From positions 1-15,270 of the forward strand of contig JAHRFV010000001.1 in NCBI GenBank assembly GCA_019084435.1: 15,270 nucleotides of DNA, in the 5' to 3' direction. The notes beneath the pieces are model-generated. The model worked only from the letters and a program-made list of their open reading frames with translations, was not told where the DNA came from and searched no databases. Shown one piece after another: positions 7,428 to 14,622 of the stretch. The translations under genes were made by a program, and so were the position numbers. The first letter of the stretch is position 1, and every line of letters begins with the position of its first letter. This DNA is from Dethiosulfatibacter sp. GTDB taxonomy: Bacteria; Bacillota_A; Clostridia; Tissierellales; Dethiosulfatibacteraceae.

Positions 7428-7554
7428 CGAACTGCCATTTTATTAATGAAATCTTAATAATTATCTAATAGATATCAAATGATGATATTCTACAATAGCA
7501 TTATCAAATGAATTATAGTGCTTTCACATATAATTAATAAAAGGAGGAAATGAA

Positions 7555-7785
7555 ATGCCACAAGTAATTGGATTTATATTGGCCATAATGTTTTTTGGGA
7601 TAGCCATTAAAATAAGCTTTTTTGTACTTAGAGTGATCTTCGGAATATTGGGTCTCGTTATCATGATGACTGTCTTTCCGGTTATCATGTTACCATTCTT
7701 AGCACTTGTCAGCCTGTTCAGCTTTCTGATTGTGCCACTCATCATCATTGGTGGAATCGTTCTGGTACTGAAGTTGATTTTTTAG
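7555..7785 (+). CDS. Small hydrophobic membrane protein of unknown function
   Basis: The product is 76 residues from ATG 7555, with a strong ribosome site AAGGAGG (7541-7547) at 7-nt spacing. Nearly the whole protein is hydrophobic, with two to three potential membrane segments (about 4-22, 26-46 and 50-74) and only two or three charged residues (Lys19, Arg26, Lys73). It is divergent from fabT across a 201-bp gap, and a terminator follows at 7853. I recognise no family. It could be a small membrane regulator or a phage-shock-like accessory protein, but nothing in sequence proves this. The strong ribosome site and separate terminator argue that it is a real gene. Confidence 0.68.
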   Translation: MPQVIGFILAIMFFGIAIKISFFVLRVIFGILGLVIMMTVFPVIMLPFLALVSLFSFLIVPLIIIGGIVLVLKLIF

Positions 7786-7802
7786 GAGACTTAGAAGAAA
7801 AC

Positions 7803-7817
7803 GTACAAAATTTATCC
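7803..7817 (+). promoter_or_regulatory. Candidate activator-binding site upstream of the ftcD unit
   Basis: GTACAAAATTTATCC matches the perfect palindrome upstream of hutU (11123-11137) at 13 of 15 positions. Its centre (7810) is 82 bp upstream of the -24 element at 7892; the promoter-proximal hutU copy is 79 bp upstream of its own. It is inferred to bind the enhancer-binding protein encoded at 9411-11063. Confidence 0.65.
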
Positions 7818-7852
7818 ACCTGCCAACAGATTGCAAAATTCTATCCCTTCCC

Positions 7853-7879
7853 ATCGCCTGATAAACAGGCGATTTTTTT
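7853..7879 (+). terminator. Rho-independent terminator of the small membrane protein gene
   Basis: ATCGCCTG (7853-7860) and CAGGCGAT (7866-7873) form a perfect 8-bp stem with an ATAAA loop, followed by a run of seven T's (7873-7879). It insulates the downstream ftcD unit from readthrough. Confidence 0.92.
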
Positions 7880-7891
7880 GATTTAGGAATA

Positions 7892-7907
7892 TGGCACAAT
7901 TATTGCT
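7892..7907 (+). promoter_or_regulatory. Sigma-54 (-24/-12) promoter of the ftcD unit
   Basis: TGGCAC-AATTA-TTGCT fits the sigma-54 consensus TGGCAC-N5-TTGCW perfectly, with GG and GC at the required 10-bp spacing. Initiation is expected near 7918, about 20 nt before the ribosome site. The -12 box overlaps a TGCTATAAT string (7904-7912), an extended -10 for sigma-70, so a second form of polymerase might also use this site, although no good -35 is present. Confidence 0.9.
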
Positions 7908-7951
7908 ATAATGTAAAATAAGATAAATAAATAGATCAAAGGAGTGATTTT

Positions 7952-8530
7952 GTGACAGGAAACGATATGCTAGCAAAAATTATTGATTCTAACAACACGA
8001 CAGTCGGAGGTGGTGCATCATCTGCTTTGGTAGGTGCCATGGCCGCGGGGATGATTGCTATGGTGTCAAAATTGTCGGTTAAAAAAAATTATGGCATTTC
8101 AGGAGAGGAACACATTGTAATAGCTGCTGAATTGGATCAATTAGCTAAGAAGCTATTGGATGGTAGCAAGAGAGATGAAGAGGCTTTTGTAGAACTTATG
8201 AGTGCTTATAGAATGCCAAAAAGCAATGATGAGGAGAAGAGAATCAGGACAGAAGCGATCCATTATGGAAGTGTTTTTGCTTCAAATGTTCCAAAAGAAA
8301 ATGGATATATGAGCCTGAGAGTATATGAGCTGGGACAGGCGATATTAGGCAATTCAAATCCCAATGCAGAGTCTGATCTCTTAATAGCATTGGAGCTGGC
8401 CAAGACAGGCATTTTTGGATGCGCTTTGAATATCAGGGCAAATTTCTCAGGTATAAGCGATGAAGAAACCATAAAGGACTTGGAAAAAGACCTGGAGATA
8501 CTAGAAAAACACGGAGGTATAAAACAATGA
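7952..8530 (+). CDS. Formiminotetrahydrofolate cyclodeaminase (stand-alone FtcD C-terminal domain type)
   Basis: The product is 192 residues from GTG 7952, with ribosome site AAAGGAG (7938-7944). It belongs to the cyclodeaminase/cyclohydrolase family (FTCD C-terminal domain, related to FchA), shown by the N-terminal GGGASSALVGAMAAGMIAMVSKLS segment (20-43) and the all-helical remainder. Expected reaction: 5-formimino-THF to 5,10-methenyl-THF plus ammonia, the last step of folate-linked histidine breakdown. Its stop overlaps the next gene's start by ATGA, so the two products are translationally coupled. They carry out the two reactions that are fused in animal FTCD, but in swapped gene order. 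FchA-type methenyl-THF cyclohydrolase is the alternative; the neighbouring formiminotransferase favours cyclodeaminase. Confidence 0.88.
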   Translation: MTGNDMLAKIIDSNNTTVGGGASSALVGAMAAGMIAMVSKLSVKKNYGISGEEHIVIAAELDQLAKKLLDGSKRDEEAFVELMSAYRMPKSNDEEKRIRTEAIHYGSVFASNVPKENGYMSLRVYELGQAILGNSNPNAESDLLIALELAKTGIFGCALNIRANFSGISDEETIKDLEKDLEILEKHGGIKQ

Positions 8531-9399
8531 AAAGATTATTGGCAGAGGTAAATATCAGCGAGGGTACAGATCACGAACTGATCAATCAGGTGCGGACAGC
8601 ATTGGCACAGAATGAAGTAGAAATAATTGATGTAGACTCAGAGCCCAATCACAACAGGACTGTCTTCACTTACATAGGCTCTCCGGAAGCGGTGTTGCAG
8701 GGAACAAAGGACCTGGCAGCAAAGGCGGTAGAGCTTATCGATATGACCAAGCACACTGGCAGCCATCCCAGAATGGGAGCTATTGACGTGGTGCCATTTA
8801 TCCCAGTTAAGGACATGACTACTGAAGAAACTGTTGAAATCTCAAAAGAATTTGGACGATTCCTGGGAAGTCTTGGCGTGCCCGTATATTACTATGAAGA
8901 CGCAGCAACTCGACCGGAACGAACTAATCTTGTCAAAATAAGAAAAGGTCAATACGAAGCGTTGCCGGAAAAAATGAAGAATGAGGAATGGCGCCCAGAT
9001 GAAGGACCTTTTGAGTTTGTGCCAAAAAGTGGCGCAACTGTTACTGGTGTCAGATTCCCTTTGGTAGCCTTCAACGTCAACCTGAGAACAGATGACATGG
9101 AACTAGGCAAGAAAATAGTGAAGGCAGTACGAGGGGCCACTGGTGGCTATCAATATGTCAGGGCTATTGCATTGCCAATCGAGGAATCCAAAATGATTCA
9201 AATCTCCATGAACCTGACCAATTATTCAAAAACACCGATACATCGGGTTTTTGAAACTGTCAAATCGGAAGCCATGAGCTATGGTGTTCAGGTTGCAGGA
9301 ACAGAGCTGGTGGGTCCTGTTCCTTTGGATGCTTTGAAGGATGTTTTAGATCATTATCTGCAAGCCCATCATTTCTCAATGGAACAAATTTACATATAG
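8527..9399 (+). CDS. ftcD: Glutamate formimidoyltransferase
   Basis: The product is 290 residues from ATG 8527, overlapping the cyclodeaminase stop by 4 nt, with ribosome site GGAGG (8513-8517). It transfers the formimino group of N-formimino-glutamate to tetrahydrofolate, releasing glutamate. Conserved family elements are the N-terminal EVNISEG (7-13), DSEPNHNRTVFT (37-48), and GSHPRMGAIDVVPFIP (78-93), whose His80 corresponds to the catalytic His of animal FTCD. A second-half FNVNL element (about 183-187) starts the C-subdomain. Length fits a stand-alone formiminotransferase without the cyclodeaminase part. It ends 11 bp before the convergent activator gene, with no hairpin between, so the two 3' ends may produce overlapping transcripts. 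It is functionally tied to hutUHI across the activator gene. Confidence 0.94.
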   Translation: MKRLLAEVNISEGTDHELINQVRTALAQNEVEIIDVDSEPNHNRTVFTYIGSPEAVLQGTKDLAAKAVELIDMTKHTGSHPRMGAIDVVPFIPVKDMTTEETVEISKEFGRFLGSLGVPVYYYEDAATRPERTNLVKIRKGQYEALPEKMKNEEWRPDEGPFEFVPKSGATVTGVRFPLVAFNVNLRTDDMELGKKIVKAVRGATGGYQYVRAIALPIEESKMIQISMNLTNYSKTPIHRVFETVKSEAMSYGVQVAGTELVGPVPLDALKDVLDHYLQAHHFSMEQIYI

Positions 9400-9410
9400 T
9401 ATTAGTTGAT

Positions 9411-11063
9411 TCATACCCACAAGTCCTTATCTTTTGTGATGTCAAGCTTCTTGACACGGTAGATAAGGCTTTGTCTTATAATACCCAGATAGGCTGAGGT
9501 TCTGGTGAAATTCCAATTAAATCTGTTGAGGGCCTCTACGATTATTTTTCTTTCAACTTCATTGAGGGTTTCAGGCAATGAGCCCTCATTTTTGCGTGTT
9601 TTATTTTCTTCCTTCAACAGTTTGCTTTTCAGGTAATTTGGCAAATGGGAGCTGCTGAGCTCAGATTCGCTGGCTTCAGTATTGATTACAAGATTTTCGA
9701 TAACATGCTCCAGCTCTCTAACATTACCTGGCCAGACATAATCGTAAAGCAGCTCTCTTAGGTCGTTTGAATATCCCTTTATGTTTTTGTCCAGAATTTC
9801 ATTGTACTTGTTGATGAAAAAGTTTGTGAGAAAGACTATATCCATAGGACGCTCACGCAGAGGTGGTATGAATAGGCATAACCTGGATATCCTAAAATAG
9901 AGATCCTGACGCAGTCTTCCCTCGCTGAGAAGTGTTTCAGGGTCTTCATTTATTGCGCATATAATTCTGCATTCCACATCCTTATTCTTCAATCCACCGA
10001 CTTTCCTGAATTTTTTCTCCTGAAATACTCTGAGGAGCTTGGTTTGCATATAGATTGGCAGTGAGTTGAGCTCATCCAGAAATAGGGTACCTTTCCCCAC
10101 TTCCTCCAGGTAGCCATCCTGATCGATGGAGCCTGTAAAGGATCCTTTTGTCGTTCCGAAGAGAGTGCTTTCCAAAAGATTTTCGGGAAGAGCCGCGCAG
10201 TTTACCGCAAAGAACTTTTCTTTATTGTGCTTGCTCATGTTATGGATGCTTTGAGCGAACATTTCCTTGCCCACACCTGTTTCGCCTATAATCAATAAAT
10301 TACCATCAATCAAAGACATTCTTTCTGCTTCTTTTATGGTATTGGTCATGGCAGGGCTGTTTCCCTTTATATCGTCAAATGTGTAAAAGGTGCCGTTATT
10401 GAATGTTTTAGAGACGGCTTTGTTTTTTAGCTTTCGCTTTAATTCAAGGGTCTCTGAGAGAAGCTCCAGCAGCTTCGATTCGTTTTTGCTGACAGAAAAG
10501 ACCGATAGTGTCTGGTTGTCATGTATAACTGGATAAGTAGAATAAGACAGATATTTCTCTGATTGCCCATTTTTGACATGGGATTTATATTCATTGATGA
10601 TAGGCTTCTGGCTTTTGAAAACCTGCCGATGTTCAGACATTTCCGGCGCCTCGTATTGATACACATCCCACAGATATTTTCCCATACAGTTCTCTCTTGC
10701 CAGTCCCTCAAGCTTTTCTTGAGCTGGATTGTAGAGAATGATTCTTCCATTCTTGTCACTCATCATCAGTCCATCATCCAGCTTGTCGAAGATGGCCTCA
10801 TAACAATATACTTTTTCTTCAATACGCCTAAGATAATCTACATCTTGAAGCTCAATGATTTGATACTTCTTTTTTGATAGTACAACAAAATATCTATGAA
10901 TATTATAGGTGTGATTTCCTTGATTCAATACTTCGCTTGAACCAATAATTTCTAAAAGATTGACTGATCTGTTGATTTGATCAGCTCGATGGTTAGTGTA
11001 TATGACCTTTTCTCCTTCAAGTATTATGATAGGACAACTTAACTTATCAAACAATTTGAGCAT
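9411..11063 (-). CDS. Sigma-54-dependent transcriptional activator (PAS-AAA+-Fis), RocR-like, probable hut regulator
   Basis: The product is 550 residues from ATG 11063, ribosome site GGAGGT (11070-11075, minus strand). An N-terminal PAS-like region (about 1-75) and a clearer PAS domain (about 85-195) precede a short linker. The AAA+ domain has Walker A GETGVGKE (260-267), a sigma-54 contact loop reading GSFTGS (307-312) rather than GAFTGA, Walker B GTLFLDE (325-331), an arginine-finger region RLRQDLYFR (383-391) and WPGNVREL (444-451). The C-terminus is a Fis-type helix-turn-helix (about 515-540). No receiver domain is present, so it should respond to a bound ligand. It lies between two catabolic units that both have -24/-12 promoters and a shared palindrome, so it is inferred to activate them, probably with histidine or urocanate as signal. 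Confidence 0.92.
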   Translation of the reverse strand: MLKLFDKLSCPIIILEGEKVIYTNHRADQINRSVNLLEIIGSSEVLNQGNHTYNIHRYFVVLSKKKYQIIELQDVDYLRRIEEKVYCYEAIFDKLDDGLMMSDKNGRIILYNPAQEKLEGLARENCMGKYLWDVYQYEAPEMSEHRQVFKSQKPIINEYKSHVKNGQSEKYLSYSTYPVIHDNQTLSVFSVSKNESKLLELLSETLELKRKLKNKAVSKTFNNGTFYTFDDIKGNSPAMTNTIKEAERMSLIDGNLLIIGETGVGKEMFAQSIHNMSKHNKEKFFAVNCAALPENLLESTLFGTTKGSFTGSIDQDGYLEEVGKGTLFLDELNSLPIYMQTKLLRVFQEKKFRKVGGLKNKDVECRIICAINEDPETLLSEGRLRQDLYFRISRLCLFIPPLRERPMDIVFLTNFFINKYNEILDKNIKGYSNDLRELLYDYVWPGNVRELEHVIENLVINTEASESELSSSHLPNYLKSKLLKEENKTRKNEGSLPETLNEVERKIIVEALNRFNWNFTRTSAYLGIIRQSLIYRVKKLDITKDKDLWV

Positions 11064-11084
11064 GCTATCACCTCCATTTAAGGC

Positions 11085-11114
11085 ATTATATCACGTTGAA
11101 ATAAAAGCTGACAA
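11085..11114 (-). promoter_or_regulatory. Sigma-70-type promoter of the activator gene
   Basis: On the minus strand, -35 TTGTCA (11114-11109) and an extended -10 TGATATAAT (the TATAAT at 11090-11085) are separated by 18 bp. Initiation near 11078 leaves a leader of only about 15 nt to the start codon. The distal palindrome at 11123-11137 lies just upstream of this -35, so the activator could influence its own expression. Confidence 0.7.
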
Positions 11115-11122
11115 GAAGAATA

Positions 11123-11137
11123 GTATAAAATTTATAC
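11123..11137 (+). promoter_or_regulatory. Candidate activator-binding site, distal copy (hutU)
   Basis: GTATAAAATTTATAC is a perfect 15-bp palindrome around a central A. It is centred 144 bp upstream of the hutU -24 element and 65 bp from the proximal copy, roughly six helical turns. That arrangement is common for pairs of enhancer-binding protein sites. Confidence 0.7.
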
Positions 11138-11187
11138 ACCAGATAATAATGGGAAGTGTTGTATATCAGTATTTAGTTAATACAATA

Positions 11188-11202
11188 GTATAAAATTTGT
11201 AC
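11188..11202 (+). promoter_or_regulatory. Candidate activator-binding site, proximal copy (hutU)
   Basis: GTATAAAATTTGTAC differs from the distal copy at one base and is centred 79 bp upstream of the -24 element. A looser palindrome, GTATTTAGTTAATAC (11169-11183), lies immediately upstream and shares the GTAT/ATAC ends; it may be an auxiliary site. Confidence 0.7.
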
Positions 11203-11273
11203 AATAACGAACTAAATATAGAAATACGCTTTCCGGAACCCTTGAAATAGCATGATTTGAATATGTGAACTAT

Positions 11274-11289
11274 TGGCACGCTTATTGCT
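11274..11289 (+). promoter_or_regulatory. Sigma-54 (-24/-12) promoter of hutUHI
   Basis: TGGCAC-GCTTA-TTGCT is a perfect consensus match with GG and GC 10 bp apart. Initiation is expected near 11300, giving a leader of about 36 nt before the hutU start. The same motif stands before the ftcD unit. Confidence 0.93.
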
Positions 11290-11335
11290 TTGTATAGTAT
11301 TAAATACTATGGAACTTAAAAATAGGAGGATTAAA

Positions 11336-13051
11336 ATGAGTAATGCTGAAGTTTTATATGAAGTCAAAGCCCAAAGAGGCGACACACTTAGATGCAAGGG
11401 ATGGAAACAGGAGTCACTGTTAAGGATGCTGGAAAACAACATGGAGAATGCAGAAATTCCGGAGCTGTTGGTTATCTATGGTGGTAATGGCAAATGCGCC
11501 AGAAACTGGGAATCATATCATGCAATCGTAAAGGCACTTAAAGAGCTCGAAAACAATGAGACGCTTGTCATACAATCGGGTATGCCTGTAGCGGTGTTCA
11601 GAACCCAGAGATTGGCACCGAGAGTTGTTATGGCAACCACCAATATCATGAAGGCAACCTGGGAGACTTTCTACGATCTACAGGATAAGAACCTGACCAT
11701 ATTTGCTCAATACACTGCAGCACCATGGGAATATATCGGTACACAAGGCGTAATACAGGGAACATTTGAAACACTTTCAGCCATCGCCATGAAAAAGTTT
11801 GATAACGACCTGACCGGCAGGATCTATCTGACGGCTGGAGCAGGCGGTATGGGAGGCAATCAGAGCTGGGCCATGAAGATGCATGGCGGTGTTGCTATAA
11901 TAGTGGATGCAGACGAGAGAATAATTGACAGGAGAATAGAGAAAAACTATCTTGACCAGAAGGTTTACTCTCTGGATGAGGCTATTGATATCGCAAAAAA
12001 AGCAGTAGCGGAGAAAAGACCTACCTCTGTAGCGGTGGTTGGCAATGCGGCGGATGTCTTTGAAGAAGCTTATATCAAAGGATTTATGCCTGATATAATC
12101 AGTGAGATGTGCCCTTGTCATGATCCGATATCCTATATCCCTTCAGGTTATACCGGCGAGGAAGCAGATGATTACAGAGCAAGAAACAGACAGGCATACT
12201 TAAAGGATGCCAGAGAGACAATGAAAAGACAGCTGACTGTCATGAACAAATTCTACAAAAAAGGCGTTGAGGTATTCGAATATGGTACCAGCATCAGAAA
12301 AGAGTGTAGGGATGCTGGAATGCCTGAAGCTGAAGCCATGACGATTCCTGGTTTTGTTTCGGAATACATTAGACCGCTATTCTGTGAGGGAAGAGGACCA
12401 TTCAGATGGATCTGCATGTCAGGAGATCCGGAAGACCTCAGAAAGACAGATGATCTTGCCCTTGAAATATGCAAGGGAGACCCATTGGTTGAGAGATGGA
12501 TCAATCTGGCAAGACGAAATCTGCCGATAGAAGGACTTCCAGCAAGAATCTGCTATATGGGATTTGGGCAGCGAAGGAAATTCGGGCTTGCAATCAATGA
12601 AATGGTAAGAAATGGCGAACTGAAGGGTCCTGTTGCCTTCTCGAGAGACAACCTGGATTCTGGATCCATAGTCAACCCCACATTTGAGTCTGAAAACATG
12701 AAGGATGGTGGAGATCTGATTTCAGACTGGCCATACTTAAATGCTTTGTTGAACTGCGCAGCCGGCTGCGACCTCATTGCAATTCAGGCAAACTATTCTA
12801 TGGGTGAGGCAGTCCATACGGGAGTAACAATGATAGCTGACGGAACAGAGGAAGCTGATTTGAGACTTGATTCTGCACTGACGGTAGATTCGGGTATTGG
12901 TGTTGTGAGACATGCCCAGGCAGGTTATGAAACCGCCAAAGATGTAGCAAACGGAAAAGGAAAGCTGACTGATGAATCCATCAAAGTGCCATTATGGTGG
13001 CAACCTGCTGAATTTGTGACGTTTGGACCAAAGGGAAGAGCAGTCAGATAA
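11336..13051 (+). CDS. hutU: Urocanate hydratase
   Basis: The product is 571 residues from ATG 11336, ribosome site AGGAGGA (11324-11330). The frame is open further upstream from a TTG at 11273, but that lies in the sigma-54 promoter and cannot be the start. It hydrates urocanate to 4-imidazolone-5-propionate using tightly bound NAD. Recognisable urocanase blocks are LRCKGWKQESLLRML near the N-terminus, YGGNGKCARNWE, IGTQGVIQGTFET, the NAD-binding GAGGMGG, FCEGRGPFRW followed by SGDPEDLRKTD, and the signature GLPARIC with the active-site Cys at 406. The usual signature FQGLPxRICW reads IEGLPARICY here, so it departs at three flanking positions while keeping the Cys. hutH follows after 19 nt with its own ribosome site. 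Confidence 0.94.
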   Translation: MSNAEVLYEVKAQRGDTLRCKGWKQESLLRMLENNMENAEIPELLVIYGGNGKCARNWESYHAIVKALKELENNETLVIQSGMPVAVFRTQRLAPRVVMATTNIMKATWETFYDLQDKNLTIFAQYTAAPWEYIGTQGVIQGTFETLSAIAMKKFDNDLTGRIYLTAGAGGMGGNQSWAMKMHGGVAIIVDADERIIDRRIEKNYLDQKVYSLDEAIDIAKKAVAEKRPTSVAVVGNAADVFEEAYIKGFMPDIISEMCPCHDPISYIPSGYTGEEADDYRARNRQAYLKDARETMKRQLTVMNKFYKKGVEVFEYGTSIRKECRDAGMPEAEAMTIPGFVSEYIRPLFCEGRGPFRWICMSGDPEDLRKTDDLALEICKGDPLVERWINLARRNLPIEGLPARICYMGFGQRRKFGLAINEMVRNGELKGPVAFSRDNLDSGSIVNPTFESENMKDGGDLISDWPYLNALLNCAAGCDLIAIQANYSMGEAVHTGVTMIADGTEEADLRLDSALTVDSGIGVVRHAQAGYETAKDVANGKGKLTDESIKVPLWWQPAEFVTFGPKGRAVR

Positions 13052-13070
13052 TAGAAACAGGGAGGTACGA

Positions 13071-14600
13071 ATGGACCCGATAGTATATTTAGATGGCAAT
13101 AGCCTGACCCTTGAAGAAGTGGTCAGGGTATCTAGAAAAGGAATAAAAGTCGAGCTGACTGAAGATGGAAAAAGAAAAATCATTGAATCGAGAAATCTTG
13201 TGGAAAAATTTGTTGCTCAAGGCAGAGCGATTTATGGCATCAACACAGGCTTTGGAAAATTCAGTGATGTGAGCATTTCAAATGACCAGTTAGAGGAGCT
13301 CCAGAGAAATCTGATAGTTGCAGACGCAGTCGGTATCGGAAGTAACTTTGACACGGAGATTGTAAGAGCCATGATTCTGCTAAGAGCCAACGCACTGGTA
13401 AAGGGCTTTTCAGGTATCAGACTTGAAGTGGTTCAGACGTTGATTGATATGCTCAACAAAGGTGTCCATCCTCAAATCAGAGAAAAAGGATCTGTGGGAT
13501 CCAGTGGTGATCTATGTCCGCTGGCCCATATGGTGCTTCCTATGATCGGACTAGGGGAGGCTGAATACAAGGGTGAAGCGATGGAAGGTCGGGAGGCTAT
13601 GGAAAGGGCAGGCATACCCATAGTCACACTGCAGGCTAAGGAAGGACTCGCTCTGATCAATGGCACTTGTGCAATGATGGCTGTAGGGAGTCTGGCAGTT
13701 TATGATTCCATTGTCATCACCAAAACGGCGGATGTGATTGCTACAATGACCATTGAAGCCCTTGAGGGCATAACAGATGCCTTTGATGAACGTATCCATC
13801 TTGCTAGGCCTCACAAGGGACAGATAGAATGCGCGAAAAATCTCCTGAAGCTTTGCCAGAACAGCAAGCTTACAACCAGACAAGGTGAAAAGAGGATGCA
13901 GGACGCCTATTCTCTCAGGTGCACGCCACAGATTCATGGAGCAAGCAGACTGGCCTTGGATTATGTCAGACAAGTGATAGAGACAGAAATAAACTCAGCC
14001 ACTGATAACCCGCTGATTTTCACAGATACGGAAGAGGCTTATTCAGGAGGCAATTTCCACGGACAACCGGTTGCTATAGCAATGGATACTTTGGGAATAG
14101 CTATGGCTGAGTATGCCAATATATCGGAAAGACGCATTGAAAGATTGGTCAATCCATCACTGAGCGGGTTACCGGGATTTCTGGTCAAGGAGGGTGGGGT
14201 TAATTGTGGTTTTATGGTTCCACAATATGCCGCTGCGTCACTGGTATCTGAAAACAAAGTGCTGGCACACCCTGCCAGTGTAGACTCCATACCCACATCA
14301 GCCAATCAGGAAGACCATGTCAGTATGGGAACAATTGCAGCCAGAAAAGCACGGGTGATTATTGGGCATGCCCAATCTGTGTTGGGTATAGAGTTGCTAT
14401 GCGCAGCTCAAGCTGTGGATTTCAAGGATGCTGATTTATTGGGAAAAGGGTCTAAGGAGGCTTATGGACAACTGAGACAGAGAGTCACCTTTATGGAGTC
14501 GGATAGACTGATCTACAAGGATATGGACATTGCCACAGAATTGATAGCCTCAGACAAGCTGTTGGAAGCTGTTGAAAAAGTGGTAGGAGAGCTCTATTGA
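13071..14600 (+). CDS. hutH: Histidine ammonia-lyase
   Basis: The product is 509 residues from ATG 13071 (ribosome site GGGAGG, 13060-13065), the normal length for bacterial HutH. It removes ammonia from histidine to give urocanate, the first step of the pathway. The family core is plain: YGINTGFGKFSD near the N-terminus, the MIO cofactor block GSVGSSGDLCPLAHM (140-154), INGTCAMM, QDAYSLRCTPQIHGA, TDNPLIF and SANQEDHVSMG. The cofactor-forming triad is Ser144-Ser145-Gly146 rather than the usual Ala-Ser-Gly. The PAL/HAL signature allows Ser at the first position, so activity is expected. It is the middle gene of hutU-hutH-hutI, with 22 nt to hutI. Confidence 0.96.
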   Translation: MDPIVYLDGNSLTLEEVVRVSRKGIKVELTEDGKRKIIESRNLVEKFVAQGRAIYGINTGFGKFSDVSISNDQLEELQRNLIVADAVGIGSNFDTEIVRAMILLRANALVKGFSGIRLEVVQTLIDMLNKGVHPQIREKGSVGSSGDLCPLAHMVLPMIGLGEAEYKGEAMEGREAMERAGIPIVTLQAKEGLALINGTCAMMAVGSLAVYDSIVITKTADVIATMTIEALEGITDAFDERIHLARPHKGQIECAKNLLKLCQNSKLTTRQGEKRMQDAYSLRCTPQIHGASRLALDYVRQVIETEINSATDNPLIFTDTEEAYSGGNFHGQPVAIAMDTLGIAMAEYANISERRIERLVNPSLSGLPGFLVKEGGVNCGFMVPQYAAASLVSENKVLAHPASVDSIPTSANQEDHVSMGTIAARKARVIIGHAQSVLGIELLCAAQAVDFKDADLLGKGSKEAYGQLRQRVTFMESDRLIYKDMDIATELIASDKLLEAVEKVVGELY

Positions 14601-14622
14601 TTGCTGTCAAGGAGGGATTTAT

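Noticed and set aside
7529..7534. TATAAT as the -10 of the small membrane protein gene
   Set aside because: It would place the transcript start on the ribosome site (7541-7547), leaving no leader, and no -35 fits.
10439..10877. Open frames on both strands overlapping the activator gene
   Set aside because: They overlap the PAS-coding part of a convincing 550-residue gene and show no independent start signals.
11217..11236. A possible CcpA (cre) site near the hutU promoter
   Set aside because: GAAATACGCTTTCC misses several required positions of the cre consensus, so catabolite control cannot be claimed from it.
11273..11335. A longer hutU start at TTG 11273
   Set aside because: That codon lies in the -24/-12 promoter, upstream of the expected transcript start; ATG 11336 has a strong ribosome site and starts the conserved urocanase sequence.
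13023..13070. A longer hutH start overlapping the end of hutU
   Set aside because: The upstream extension has no HutH similarity; ATG 13071 follows GGGAGG at the correct distance.
13551..13973. A 140-residue minus-strand open frame inside hutH
   Set aside because: It is antisense to strongly conserved HutH sequence, with no ribosome site or family motif.
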